Shown: one piece after another, positions 9,640-18,392 of the stretch | Layout: each line of letters starts with the position of its first letter | How positions within the stretch are numbered: position 1 is the stretch's first letter | Source of the DNA: Bacillus horti | Lineage (GTDB): Bacteria > Bacillota > Bacilli > Caldalkalibacillales > JCM-10596 | DNA length: 64,000 nt | Direction: 5' to 3' | Assembly (NCBI RefSeq): GCF_030813115.1 | Contig: NZ_JAUSTY010000023.1 | Location: 1 to 64,000 of the forward strand | The notes under the pieces: model-generated | The model's database searches: none | Told to the model about the DNA's origin: nothing | The model's input: only the letters and a program-made list of their open reading frames with translations | Made by a program: the position numbers and the translations under genes

Positions 9640-9994
9640 GCTTAGAGCGCACAAGCAAATTCGTCATGTCGTTTTTGGAGCAACGCTTCTCTTAGCTGTT
9701 ATCGCCATGTACTCAAACAACGTTCAGTTATGGGTCATGGCTTTTCTGCTGTCTAATAGCTATGCATGGTTTTTGTTAGTCAAGGACAAACGATTAGCAA
9801 GGAACCAGTCTCCTTTCCGTATTCCAGAATCGTCGTTATGGCTATCAGCACTTTGTGCTGGAGGTATAGGTGCTTTTTTGGCCATGGTGCTTATCAGGCA
9901 CAAAACAAAGCATCTTGCTTTTAGAGTCATCTTTCCCATCTTTATGATATTTAGCATTGCTTTATTTATCTTTGGTTTATTACAATTACTTTAA
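9623..9994 (+). CDS. DUF1294-family small membrane protein
   Basis: A 123-residue membrane protein of unknown function. Hydrophobic stretches lie at about residues 16-35, 37-52, 72-88 and 100-122. The segments KDKRLARNQSPFRIPESSLWLSALCAGG and AMVLIRHKTKHLAFR are typical of DUF1294. The start is TTG 9623 with AAGGAG about 8 nt upstream; it overlaps the end of mtaB by 17 nt, implying co-translation. Family assignment rests on motif memory. Confidence 0.75.
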   Translation: MSIPAKLRAHKQIRHVVFGATLLLAVIAMYSNNVQLWVMAFLLSNSYAWFLLVKDKRLARNQSPFRIPESSLWLSALCAGGIGAFLAMVLIRHKTKHLAFRVIFPIFMIFSIALFIFGLLQLL

Positions 9995-10052
9995 TAACAG
10001 GAGTACTCGTACTTTTTATTTTACTTTTTATAATTCCTAGGAGGGAACTTCA

Positions 10053-10727
10053 TTGACAGAAAAATCATATGCCCATTATATTGACCATACTTTACTTAAA
10101 GCTGAAGCAACTAAAGAACAGATTATTCAATTATGTGAGGAAGCAAAAATACACCAGTTTGCCTCCGTTTGTGTAAATCCACATTGGGTGCAAGTTTGTG
10201 CTGAAATTTTAAAGGGGACAAATGTGAAGGTATGCACAGTTATAGGATTTCCTTTAGGTGTAACAAGTACACAGACAAAAGCTTTTGAAACCGAGCAAGC
10301 TATTGCACATGGAGCAACAGAAGTTGATATGGTCATTAATATCGGTGCACTAAAGGATCAAAATGATAACGCTGTTCAGCAGGACATCGCCGCTGTTGTT
10401 CAAGCTGCTTCTGGAAAAGCCCTAGTTAAGGTTATTATTGAGACAAGCCTGCTTACGGAGGAAGAAAAAATTCGTGCATGTGAGCTAAGCAAACAGGCAG
10501 GAGCAGATTTTGTCAAAACGTCAACTGGCTTCTCAACAGGTGGTGCCACTGTAGAAGACATTAAGTTAATGCGTTCTACGGTTGGTTCAGAAATGGGTGT
10601 AAAAGCTTCTGGTGGAGTTAGAAATCGTCAGGCAGCTATAGACATGATAGAAGCAGGAGCTACACGAATTGGAACAAGTAATGGTATTGCCATTGTTTCT
10701 GGAGAAGGATCAGGAGCTGGATACTAA
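10053..10727 (+). CDS. deoC: DeoC, deoxyribose-phosphate aldolase
   Basis: Class I aldolase that splits deoxyribose 5-phosphate into acetaldehyde and glyceraldehyde 3-phosphate in deoxynucleoside salvage. Visible motifs: [11 protein letters not shown] at the N-terminus, [12 protein letters not shown], the Schiff-base lysine region [10 protein letters not shown], and [14 protein letters not shown] with the second active-site Lys. 224 residues. The start is TTG 10053 behind a strong AGGAGG. cdd, the other salvage gene in the window, lies 13 kb away and is not in the same operon. Confidence 0.95.
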   Translation: MTEKSYAHYIDHTLLKAEATKEQIIQLCEEAKIHQFASVCVNPHWVQVCAEILKGTNVKVCTVIGFPLGVTSTQTKAFETEQAIAHGATEVDMVINIGALKDQNDNAVQQDIAAVVQAASGKALVKVIIETSLLTEEEKIRACELSKQAGADFVKTSTGFSTGGATVEDIKLMRSTVGSEMGVKASGGVRNRQAAIDMIEAGATRIGTSNGIAIVSGEGSGAGY

Positions 10728-10766
10728 ATACCAAGTAGGTTCTATTTTTTTCTATCCTTTTTGAAA

Positions 10767-11714
10767 CTAGTGTTTATTTTTCTTGGAACTAGGCAGTAGG
10801 TACAGAACTAATTTCTCAAAATGCGAGATAAAAGGTAAGATAAGAAGAGAGCATACCACATTAAATAAGGTTTGAGCGTGGGCCACCTGCTGAGTGACAA
10901 CAGGAGTCATCCATACTACAGCACTGCTCAGTAGAGGGATGAAGAAATAAAACAGCAGCACTCCCCCAACGTTTAACAGAACATGAGAAAGGGCAATTTG
11001 CTTAGACGCGCGATTAGCTCCAATACAGCCGATTAAGGCCGTTCCACACGTTCCAATATTGCTTCCGAGGACGATAGCTATGGCAATAGAGATGGTGATT
11101 AGCTGATCGTTAATTAAGTTCATGGCAATGGCGATGGTTGCTGTACTACTTTGAATTAACGCCGTTATGATAGTACCTACTGAAATACCCATCATTAGGC
11201 TTTGCTCATTACTGGAAAAAAGAGCTTCAATAATACCTGTTTCTTTAATGAGAGGCGTTATGGACTGCATCGTATTCATGCCAATAAACAAAAGGGCAAA
11301 GCCTCCGATTGCTAAGCCTGCACTGCGTAATTTAGCCTGAGGTAGTAAGAAGAGCAGGACCCCAGCAACAAAAAGGTAAATGCTCCACTTATCTAAGCGA
11401 AAAGCAAGAAGTTCAGTGGTTAAGGTGGTTCCAATATTCGCACCCAAAACAATGCCTAACCCTTGCTTAAAAGTGAGCAGACGAGCATTTGTAAAGGCGA
11501 TGGTCAGCAGTGTAACGGCACTACTGCTTTGTAGAATGGCCGTTGTAATTGTGCCCGTAAGCAACCCGGTCCATGTATTTTTTGTTAAACGTGAAAGCCA
11601 TTTTTGAATATGATTCAGGAACAGGTTCTCAAACCCGATTCTCATGACCTGCATACCAAATAAAAATATGGCAATTCCAGTTGTAAAAGGCAGGACAAAT
11701 TCTCTTAGGATCAT
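10767..11714 (-). CDS. yqeW: Na+/phosphate cotransporter family protein (YqeW-like)
   Basis: Integral membrane protein with two inverted PF02690-type repeats. The QSSS-type motifs are visible twice: LQSSSAVTLLTIAF followed by LGANIGTT, and LIQSSTATIAIAMN followed by LGSNIGTC. About eight hydrophobic segments in 315 residues. No PhoU-like cytoplasmic domain follows, so this is the short type. Likely sodium-coupled phosphate uptake; the substrate is inferred from family. Transcribed convergently with deoC; GGGGG precedes its ATG. Confidence 0.85.
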   Translation of the reverse strand: MILREFVLPFTTGIAIFLFGMQVMRIGFENLFLNHIQKWLSRLTKNTWTGLLTGTITTAILQSSSAVTLLTIAFTNARLLTFKQGLGIVLGANIGTTLTTELLAFRLDKWSIYLFVAGVLLFLLPQAKLRSAGLAIGGFALLFIGMNTMQSITPLIKETGIIEALFSSNEQSLMMGISVGTIITALIQSSTATIAIAMNLINDQLITISIAIAIVLGSNIGTCGTALIGCIGANRASKQIALSHVLLNVGGVLLFYFFIPLLSSAVVWMTPVVTQQVAHAQTLFNVVCSLLILPFISHFEKLVLYLLPSSKKNKH

Positions 11715-11818
11715 GCTTGTTTACCCCCTTCAATTAAACATATGTATGAGGAAGGATAAGCATGACAAGCAGCTGGTACATATAAAAGCTTTTACTATAT
11801 TTAAAGGAGTGGAACATA

Positions 11819-12715
11819 ATGAAATTAGGAATGATTGGTCTTGGTAAAATGGGTCTTAATTTGACTTTAAATTTACTTGAGCATCAGCACGAGGTTGTTG
11901 CCTATGATGTTTCAAAAGAAGCTGTTCAGCAGGTTTCTGAGCAAGGAGCACAGGGTGTTTATAGCATCGAGGAGCTTGTAGGACAGCTTCCCTCACCAAA
12001 GGTTGTTTGGGTGATGGTTCCAGCTGGTGAGATCACGGAGGGTGTCTTAGAACAGCTCTATGGTCAGCTTACTGCAGGAGACATCGTCATTGATGGAGGA
12101 AATTCCAATTATAAGCTTTCCGTTTCACGCTATAAAAAGTTCCAAGAAAAAGATATCCACTTCTTTGATGTAGGGACAAGTGGAGGAATGGAAGGAGCTC
12201 GTCACGGAGCATGCACGATGATTGGTGGGGATGCTGATGTTTTCCCAACGATTGAGCCTATCTTTAAGGACATCAGTGTAGAGAACGGCTATCTTTATGC
12301 AGGTGAAGCTGGTTCAGGTCACTATTTAAAAATGGTGCACAACGGTATTGAGTATGGCATGATGCAGGCCATTGCTGAAGGCTTTGATATCCTTTCAAAG
12401 AGCCCGTACGAGTATAATTATGAGCACGTAGCTAAGGTTTGGAATAACGGTTCAGTTATTCGCAGCTGGCTGATGGAGCTCACAGAGAACGCTTTCTCTA
12501 AAGATGCTAAGCTAGATGAGATTAAAGGGATCATGCATTCATCCGGTGAAGGAAAATGGACCGTAGAGGAATCTCTAGATTTAGGCGTAGCTGCTCCTGT
12601 AATTACTTTATCTCTCTTAATGCGCTATCGCTCTCAGGAGGATGATACGTTTACTGGAAAGGTTGTTGCAGCCTTAAGGAATGAATTTGGAGGACATGCT
12701 GTAGAGAAGAAATAA
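11819..12715 (+). CDS. yqeC: 6-phosphogluconate dehydrogenase, short type (YqeC-like)
   Basis: Oxidative decarboxylation of 6-phosphogluconate to ribulose 5-phosphate. The Rossmann motif GLGKMGLN (residues 6-13) opens the protein; IDGGNSNYK, GTSGGMEGARHGACTMIGGD and the active-site region KMVHNGIEYGMMQAIAEG follow. At 298 residues it belongs to the short class, not the roughly 470-residue GndA class, and is often NAD-linked (inference). zwf, the preceding pathway step, is at 44332, so pathway genes are dispersed. Start ATG behind AAAGGAG. Confidence 0.9.
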   Translation: MKLGMIGLGKMGLNLTLNLLEHQHEVVAYDVSKEAVQQVSEQGAQGVYSIEELVGQLPSPKVVWVMVPAGEITEGVLEQLYGQLTAGDIVIDGGNSNYKLSVSRYKKFQEKDIHFFDVGTSGGMEGARHGACTMIGGDADVFPTIEPIFKDISVENGYLYAGEAGSGHYLKMVHNGIEYGMMQAIAEGFDILSKSPYEYNYEHVAKVWNNGSVIRSWLMELTENAFSKDAKLDEIKGIMHSSGEGKWTVEESLDLGVAAPVITLSLLMRYRSQEDDTFTGKVVAALRNEFGGHAVEKK

Positions 12716-12792
12716 TTTGTTATAGTATAGACTTAAACAACCACTTTCTGTAATATAATGATGAAGAGAAGAATTCGTTAAGGAGTGGTAGT

Positions 12793-13125
12793 ATGAGTGA
12801 AACGATATTTAGTAAAATCATACGCAGGGAAATACCAGCTCAGATTGTGCATGAAGATGAACTTACCATGGCTTTTCATGACATCAATCCGAAGGCACCT
12901 GTTCATATTTTAATTATTCCTAAAAAAGAAATCCCTACTTTGGCAGACGTAAAGGAAGAGGATCTTCATCTTATCACTCATATTCATCAAGTTGCCCAAC
13001 ATTTAGCACAAGCCAATCACTTAGAGGGCTGGAAAATTCAAGTTAATGTAGGCGAAAAAGGTGGGCAAGAGGTTTTTCATCTGCACTATCATTTATTAGG
13101 CTGGCCAGAAAACTCCGACTTGTAA
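12793..13125 (+). CDS. HIT-family nucleotide-binding hydrolase (HinT-like)
   Basis: A 110-residue histidine-triad protein. The HxHxH motif is VFHLHYHLLG near the C-terminus; IFSKIIRREIPAQIVHEDE and FHDINPKAPVHILIIPKK are typical of HinT purine nucleoside phosphoramidases. The cellular substrate is unknown. A TATAAT at 12754-12759 lies upstream, but I see no good -35. It directly precedes the rpsU promoter. Confidence 0.9.
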   Translation: MSETIFSKIIRREIPAQIVHEDELTMAFHDINPKAPVHILIIPKKEIPTLADVKEEDLHLITHIHQVAQHLAQANHLEGWKIQVNVGEKGGQEVFHLHYHLLGWPENSDL

Positions 13126-13128
13126 GAG

Positions 13129-13157
13129 TTGACCTGTTCTGATCAGTATAATATAAT
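13129..13157 (+). promoter_or_regulatory. Sigma-A promoter of rpsU-yqeY
   Basis: TTGACC (13129-13134) and TATAAT (13152-13157) with a 17-nt spacer. It overlaps the end of the HIT gene and leaves a leader of about 75 nt before rpsU. Confidence 0.75.
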
Positions 13158-13238
13158 GGATTTTGACAGATTTGCAGTTTGCTATGCAAATTTTTGTTTT
13201 TTGTGTTTTCATGGTTGTAGCGGAGGGAGGGAAATCAA

Positions 13239-13412
13239 GTGGCAGAAATTCACGTTCGTAAAAATGAATCTCTAGATCAAGCACTTCGCCGCTTCAAGCG
13301 TTCTTGTTCTAAAGATGGAGTTATTGCAGAGATCAAAAAGCGTAAGCATTACGAGAAGCCAAGTGTTAAGCGTAAGAAAAAATCTGAGGCAGCTCGTAAA
13401 CGCAAGTTCTAG
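13239..13412 (+). CDS. rpsU: Ribosomal protein bS21
   Basis: Small-subunit ribosomal protein of 57 residues. It begins [21 protein letters not shown] and ends in a very basic tail ([16 protein letters not shown]), the usual bS21 pattern; it assists initiation on the 30S platform. Start GTG 13239 sits behind GGAGGGAGGG; stop TAG 13410-13412 overlaps the AGGAGG of yqeY, so the pair is co-translated. Own promoter at 13129. Confidence 0.97.
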   Translation: MAEIHVRKNESLDQALRRFKRSCSKDGVIAEIKKRKHYEKPSVKRKKKSEAARKRKF

Positions 13413-13423
13413 GAGGTTTTTTG

Positions 13424-13867
13424 ATGTCATTCATTGAGCGATTAAACTCCGAAATGAAGCAGGCAATGAAGGATAAAGATAAGACGAAATTAAACGTAAT
13501 TAGAATGGTAAAAGCTTCTTTGCAAAATGAAAAAATTCAGCTTGGAAGAGATTTAAACGATGATGAAGTTCTGACCGTTGTGAGTAGAGAACTTAAGCAG
13601 CGAAAGGATTCCCTCCAGGAGTTTGAAAAAGCTGGTCGAGATGACTTAGCTCAAGCCGTACAGGAAGAGATTAATATTCTTGTTCAGTATATGCCTGAGC
13701 AGCTAAGCGAAGAAGAAGTTTTACAAATTGTTAAAGAAACGATTAGTGAAGTAGGAGCAAGCTCTAAAGCCGATATGGGCAAAGTAATGGGCGCAATCAT
13801 GCCTAAGGTAAAAGGTAAGGCTGATGGTGCTTTGATCAATAAGCTTGTGCTACAGCAATTATCGTAA
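13424..13867 (+). CDS. yqeY: YqeY, GatB/YqeY domain protein
   Basis: A 147-residue helical protein with the GatB/YqeY fold, related to the tRNA-binding tail of the GatB amidotransferase subunit. Segments [42 protein letters not shown] and [25 protein letters not shown] are family-typical. Its exact role is not established. ATG 13424 follows AGGAGG by 7 nt; an in-frame TTG lies just upstream. Operon with rpsU, closed by a strong terminator. Confidence 0.93.
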   Translation: MSFIERLNSEMKQAMKDKDKTKLNVIRMVKASLQNEKIQLGRDLNDDEVLTVVSRELKQRKDSLQEFEKAGRDDLAQAVQEEINILVQYMPEQLSEEEVLQIVKETISEVGASSKADMGKVMGAIMPKVKGKADGALINKLVLQQLS

Positions 13868-13870
13868 AAT

Positions 13871-13913
13871 AAAACCCATAAGTCACACATTAGTGTGACT
13901 TATGGGTTTTTTT
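13871..13913. terminator. Bidirectional terminator after yqeY
   Basis: A perfect stem of about 18 bp (AAAACCCATAAGTCACAC with its complement, loop ATTA) ends in seven T. It also serves the converging minus-strand gene. Confidence 0.92.
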
Positions 13914-13917
13914 ACAT

Positions 13918-14166
13918 TCAATCTGAACCGAAACGCTCTGTATTTTCGAAAATATGGCTCTTCCACTCTCTATGGAACTCCTGCTTAGAATTCTTGATGT
14001 ATCTTAAAATATAATCTAGCTGTTCCATTCTGTAACGCTGATTCGTAAGCTTAGCCCTATGCATATTCATATAAATGGACTGAATAATCAACTCAGCGTC
14101 TTGACCGTCTAATTCAAGGATCATCTTATGGTGTGGTTGATGAGCAAATTTTACTTTTCTAATCAT
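13918..14166 (-). CDS. Small hypothetical protein
   Basis: An 82-residue soluble, basic protein starting MIRKVKFAHQPHHKMILELDGQDAELI and ending HIFENTERFGSD. No signal peptide or membrane segment. GGAGGAG lies just upstream of this ATG; an upstream in-frame ATG at 14223 would add 19 residues with no clear SD. I do not recognise the family. It ends against the shared terminator and appears monocistronic. Confidence 0.6.
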   Translation of the reverse strand: MIRKVKFAHQPHHKMILELDGQDAELIIQSIYMNMHRAKLTNQRYRMEQLDYILRYIKNSKQEFHREWKSHIFENTERFGSD

Positions 14167-14741
14167 TTTAACTCCTCCATATGTCCCATAATGAATACAA
14201 GTCGTTTTTCTGCATAGTTTCATAAAATTTTTCTTCGAATTTCATGAAATTAAAACTATAAACTTGCGAAATAGTCTCTTAAATTACGAATGACGCCTCC
14301 AGATGGAAGCGCCAATGGTTATTTTTGTATGTACCCTAGAGAAGTTAGTATATAAACGTTAGATTTTTCACTATTTTTGTCGATGTTAAGAGAATACATG
14401 TCGATATTAAAAGAAATTAATTTTTATTAAATTGCCTGACTACAATTTAATAGTATATAGAATGCTGTTCATAATGTACAGATATTTCTTAAAATTAAAA
14501 CTTGTGAAAACTCATATAGAAAAGCCCATTTAATTCAGTCATTCACCATCTAATTTTCACAACATGGAATCAACTGACTAGGATAATTAGAAATTTCTTT
14601 GCTTTTTATGAAACCCATTTATAAATTTAGCGTATAACGAGATAGGATAGAGCGAATAACTTGAATAAGAACGTCAGGAATGAGAAAATACTGATAGTAA
14701 AGATAAGTAGAGGAATAATTTGGGGGCGGTGAAAATAATTC
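14167..14741. other. AT-rich intergenic region
   Basis: About 575 bp without a supported gene, very AT-rich. One imperfect hairpin, CGCCTCCA/TGGAAGCG at 14294-14311, is the only structure I notice. It must hold the divergent promoters of the small protein and of the NfeD gene, but I cannot assign them confidently. Confidence 0.5.
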
Positions 14742-16082
14742 ATGGATAGCAAACTTAATAGTGTGGGAGCTATTTCTACAGGAAAACGAGTTAGAGTCTT
14801 TATTTATTTATTTTCTATTGTTTTTCTGCTCTCTTCCTTCCTTCCAACTCTTTCAATGGGGGAAACGAATGAACCTGTAGTATATCTCGTCCAATTGGAG
14901 GATACGGTAGAAAAAGGCCTACATGCTTTTCTAGCTAGGGCTTTGAATGAAGCAGAGGCAGCCGGTGCTGATCACTTCATTGTAGAGATGAATACGTATG
15001 GTGGTGCTGTGGATGCGGCGGATCAAATTGGACAGTTATTTCGAAATGCTAATATACCGATTACTGTGTATGTGAATCGAAATGCAATTTCAGCAGGAGC
15101 CTATATTGCCTTAAACGCTGATAACATTATTATGACACCAACAGCAACAATAGGTTCAGCAGCCGTAGTCGATCTAGAAGGGAACACAGGAGATGCAAAA
15201 GCGACATCCATGTGGATGGAAGCAATGGCTTCAGCAGCAGAATCAAATGGTAGAGATCCTGAGCACGCCAAAGCTATGGTTGACCCAGCTAACCCTTTAA
15301 CTTTTGGAGCGAGCGCTGCATTGGAGAACGGGTACGCAGAAGCAATCGTCAATGATTTTCAAGAAGTATTAGAATTTCTGAACCTTGAAGGCGCTACGAT
15401 CCAGGAGGTAGAAATAACGACAGCTGAAAATATTGCTCGTTTTATTACAAACCCTGTTGTTGCTTCCATTCTTTTATCCTTAGCAAGCTTAGGGTTAATT
15501 TTAGAGCTGTACAGTCCAGGATTTGGTGTCCCTGGTGCAATAGGCCTAACGTCTTTATTTTTATTCTTCTTTGGACATATGATAGCTGGTTTTGCAGGAT
15601 GGGAATCTTTAATACTAATCGTTGTAGGAATTGGTCTAATAATCTTTGAAGTCCTGACCCCAAGCTTTGGGATTTTTGGTATACTAGGTATTGCGGGTGT
15701 TATTACTAGCCTAACAATGGCAAGTGTTGATGTTGTTGCTGGGTTACGCTCAATTGGGATTGCTATCGCTGTTTCTATTATCGTGATTCTTTTCTTAGGA
15801 AGGTCTATGAATAAAAGAGGCTTATGGTCTAAATTAGTCCTTCAAGAGGATCTATCCTCAGAGGAAGGGAATCTAAGGAATGAGACGAGAATGAGCTTGA
15901 TTGGTCAGGAGGGAATAGCCCTCACAAGACTTAGACCATCAGGGACAGCCTTAATCAATAACCAACGAGTAGATGTGGTTACTGAGGGAGGATTTATTGA
16001 AAGAGAACAAACGGTTAGGGTTGTTTTCACCGAAGGAACACGAATCGTTGTTCGGGGTGTTTCAAACAACAATAACGAATAA
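14742..16082 (+). CDS. yqeZ: NfeD-family membrane serine protease (YqeZ-like)
   Basis: Long-form NfeD protein (446 residues): an N-terminal signal or anchor (about residues 18-38), an extracytoplasmic ClpP-fold protease domain, about four membrane segments (roughly 235-360) and a C-terminal OB-fold NfeD domain. The likely nucleophile Ser is in AISAGAYIAL and a candidate catalytic Lys in GDAKATSMW, the Ser/Lys dyad layout of this family. It is paired with the flotillin gene downstream, as in B. subtilis, where the pair forms membrane microdomains. A homologous C-terminal half recurs in the gene at 61150. Confidence 0.9.
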   Translation: MDSKLNSVGAISTGKRVRVFIYLFSIVFLLSSFLPTLSMGETNEPVVYLVQLEDTVEKGLHAFLARALNEAEAAGADHFIVEMNTYGGAVDAADQIGQLFRNANIPITVYVNRNAISAGAYIALNADNIIMTPTATIGSAAVVDLEGNTGDAKATSMWMEAMASAAESNGRDPEHAKAMVDPANPLTFGASAALENGYAEAIVNDFQEVLEFLNLEGATIQEVEITTAENIARFITNPVVASILLSLASLGLILELYSPGFGVPGAIGLTSLFLFFFGHMIAGFAGWESLILIVVGIGLIIFEVLTPSFGIFGILGIAGVITSLTMASVDVVAGLRSIGIAIAVSIIVILFLGRSMNKRGLWSKLVLQEDLSSEEGNLRNETRMSLIGQEGIALTRLRPSGTALINNQRVDVVTEGGFIEREQTVRVVFTEGTRIVVRGVSNNNNE

Positions 16083-16147
16083 GAATCCTACTTGCGTGAG
16101 ATCCTTATTTCTTTATGAGGTGGGAAGAGTAAAGTTTAGCCTATATG

Positions 16148-16169
16148 AAAGGGGAGTCCTACTCCCTTT
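16148..16169 (+). promoter_or_regulatory. Stem-loop between nfeD and floA
   Basis: AAAGGGGAGT and ACTCCCTTT pair around CCT with one bulged G, then a short T-run. It may be a weak terminator or attenuator setting relative expression of the two genes. Confidence 0.4.
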
Positions 16170-16203
16170 TACATAAATCTTAGAATAATAGGAGGTAGAA
16201 GGA

Positions 16204-17214
16204 ATGGGATTTGAAGGAATGGATACTATACTACTATTAGCAATAATAGTAATTGCATTTATTTTCCTTTCTGTATTTTTTACGTTCGTACCGGTTATGC
16301 TCTGGATCTCAGCCATTGCAGCTGGAGTACGAGTAGGAATCTTTACACTAGTTGGAATGAGGCTACGTCGGGTTATACCTGCGCGTATCGTGAATCCATT
16401 AGTTAAAGCAAGGAAGGCCGGTATTGAAATTACCATTAATCAACTTGAGAGTCACTATCTTGCCGGAGGAAATGTTGACCGTGTGGTGAATGCGTTAATC
16501 GCAGCACACCGCGCTAATATCGAACTAAGCTTTGAACGTTCTGCGGCTATTGATCTAGCAGGTCGTGATGTTTTAGAAGCCGTTCAAATGAGTGTAAATC
16601 CAAAGGTTATTGAAACACCTTGGATTTCAGGTGTGGCCTTAGATGGAATTGAAGTAAAAGCAAAAGCTAGAATTACAGTAAGAGCTAATATTGACCGCTT
16701 AGTCGGGGGTGCCGGAGAAGAAACCATTTTAGCCCGTGTTGGTGAAGGTGTCGTTTCCACAATCGGTTCTGCTGAAAAACATAAGCAGGTTCTTGAAAAT
16801 CCAGATTTAATCTCAACTACAGTTCTTGATAAAGGATTAGATGCAGGGACAGCCTTTGAAATTCTGTCTATTGATATCGCGGATGTAGATATCGGGAAGA
16901 ATATCGGGGCCGAGCTACAGACTGACCAAGCAGAAGCAGATAAGAAGATCGCTCAAGCGAAAGCTGAGGAGCGTCGTGCGATGGCTGTTGCTCAAGAGCA
17001 AGAGATGAAGGCTCGCGTAGAGGAAATGAGAGCGAAGGTTACAGAAGCTGAAGCAGAGGTACCTCTTGCGATGGCAGAAGCTTTACGTTCAGGAAAGCTT
17101 GGCGTTATGGACTACATGAATCTTCAAAATATCATGGCTGATACGGATATGCGTCAATCGATCGGTGATGTAACAGATAAAGATCAAAGAAATGATAACC
17201 AAGGTAAGAAGTAA
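16204..17214 (+). CDS. floA: FloA, flotillin-like membrane microdomain scaffold
   Basis: Scaffold of functional membrane microdomains. An N-terminal hairpin membrane anchor (about residues 8-47) is followed by the SPFH-like domain, with conserved stretches [37 protein letters not shown] and [20 protein letters not shown], then a coiled coil rich in Ala/Glu/Lys ([21 protein letters not shown]). 336 residues is normal. ATG 16204 follows AGGAGGTAGAAGG. The NfeD protease upstream is its usual partner. Confidence 0.95.
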   Translation: MGFEGMDTILLLAIIVIAFIFLSVFFTFVPVMLWISAIAAGVRVGIFTLVGMRLRRVIPARIVNPLVKARKAGIEITINQLESHYLAGGNVDRVVNALIAAHRANIELSFERSAAIDLAGRDVLEAVQMSVNPKVIETPWISGVALDGIEVKAKARITVRANIDRLVGGAGEETILARVGEGVVSTIGSAEKHKQVLENPDLISTTVLDKGLDAGTAFEILSIDIADVDIGKNIGAELQTDQAEADKKIAQAKAEERRAMAVAQEQEMKARVEEMRAKVTEAEAEVPLAMAEALRSGKLGVMDYMNLQNIMADTDMRQSIGDVTDKDQRNDNQGKK

Positions 17215-17272
17215 TGAAGGAAACACCTTCAATGAATCAACAATCTGATTTGACTGACTGGGGGAATGTCCC

Positions 17273-17878
17273 GTGGGTCTACTAGAGTTTCTTTTTGAAA
17301 ATCCATTAATCATTATCCTGCTTATAGGTGCTCTATCTACACTGTTCGGGAAAAAGAAGCAGGAGGAGCAAAAACAGCGTCAGCAACGTCAGCAGCAACA
17401 GAGACAGCAGCAGGCAAACACAAATCGCCAAGAGGCTGATACTCAGTACGACGAAGTGCAGACTGTGGAGCTTCCTTGGGAGCAGTACCCTGAAGAGCTT
17501 GAGCAACCTATGTATAAAACGGAAAGCTCTCCTTCTTCAAGGGAGAACAGAGATAGGGACTCCAGATCAAGAAGTAGGAACGAGTCTCGTTATGAGCAAG
17601 TGGATAACCATGCTTCTGTTGCCAGTACGGCAGTAGATAGGGGTGTTGAAAGGTTACATGTTCGTGAGAACCGCATTCGTGATCAAATTGATGCATCAAG
17701 AAATCAGATAGAAGAAGTAATCTATTCTGAAGATGTAAATCAATTGATGGATTTTAAACGAATTAATAGCCAGAACATTGTACAGGGTGTGATTTGGGCG
17801 GAGGTATTAGGTGCTCCAAAAGCAAGAAATCCTCATCGATCACAAGGTTACCTTTATAGGCAACGTAGGTTACGTTAA
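17273..17878 (+). CDS. Membrane-anchored Gln/Arg-rich protein of unknown function
   Basis: A 201-residue protein with one N-terminal membrane helix (FLFENPLIIILLIGALSTLFG), then a very Gln/Arg-rich linker (residues 25-50), a charged low-complexity middle, and a more ordered C-terminus containing DFKRINSQNIVQGVIWAEVLGAPKARNPHRS. Start GTG 17273 with GGGGGA upstream. Position, 58 nt after floA and before a terminator, suggests a third member of the NfeD-FloA module (B. subtilis has yqfB here). Function unknown. Confidence 0.7.
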   Translation: MGLLEFLFENPLIIILLIGALSTLFGKKKQEEQKQRQQRQQQQRQQQANTNRQEADTQYDEVQTVELPWEQYPEELEQPMYKTESSPSSRENRDRDSRSRSRNESRYEQVDNHASVASTAVDRGVERLHVRENRIRDQIDASRNQIEEVIYSEDVNQLMDFKRINSQNIVQGVIWAEVLGAPKARNPHRSQGYLYRQRRLR

Positions 17879-17906
17879 TATATTTTAAGCTATATGATCC
17901 ATTTTT

Positions 17907-17940
17907 AGAGCCTTCTGCTTGAGAGCAGAGGGCTCTTTTT
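17907..17940 (+). terminator. Terminator of the nfeD-floA operon
   Basis: AGAGCC...GGCTCT with inner CTGCT/AGCAG pairing, followed by five T. Confidence 0.85.
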
Positions 17941-18028
17941 CATGCACTTTTTATAACGAAAATCTAATTTCAGTCATACGTTATCTATACCATCGCATAA
18001 TCTTTTTAAGAGAGAGGAGGCAATGCTA

Positions 18029-18319
18029 ATGAAGAAATGGCAGCAGAAGATTAAGCGCTGGACAGCTGGGATGCTGGATCTGCCAAAGGATGTTGTATTA
18101 GATTTGCCTCGAATTACGATGATCGGGCCACTACAGTTGTATATTGAAAATCATCGGGGAGTATTAGTTTTTAGTACAGAGGAGCTAAGGCTTTTGTTAA
18201 GTAACAAAGGTCAGCTTTTAATTCGTGGTGAACGGCTCGTTATTCGTCAGATTCTTCCAGAAGAAGTCCTCCTAGAAGGGTTTATTCGTGAGGTTCATTA
18301 TTTAGATCAAATCAAATAA
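18029..18319 (+). CDS. yqfC: YqfC, sporulation protein (YabP/YqfC family)
   Basis: Short protein (96 residues) of the YabP/YqfC family, made in the mother cell in B. subtilis under sigma-E. Segments LDLPKDVVLDLPRITMIG, LYIENHRGVLVFSTEELRLLL and GERLVIRQILPEEVLLEGFI are typical. ATG 18029 lies 8 nt after GAGGAGG; the ATG at 18023 is too close. It precedes yqfD, the usual partner. Confidence 0.92.
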   Translation: MKKWQQKIKRWTAGMLDLPKDVVLDLPRITMIGPLQLYIENHRGVLVFSTEELRLLLSNKGQLLIRGERLVIRQILPEEVLLEGFIREVHYLDQIK

Positions 18320-18392
18320 AAGGCTGAGCGTAACAGCATGGAGACAAGGCATATTACATAACTAAGCCCAATTCGTAAAGGGAGCGAATGCA

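Noticed and set aside
10008-10040. Possible terminator before deoC (AGTAC/GTACT)
   Set aside because: The stem is only five pairs with a two-base loop and is not convincing.
12728-12759. Promoter before the HIT gene
   Set aside because: A TATAAT is present, but the only -35-like hexamer is 20 nt away.
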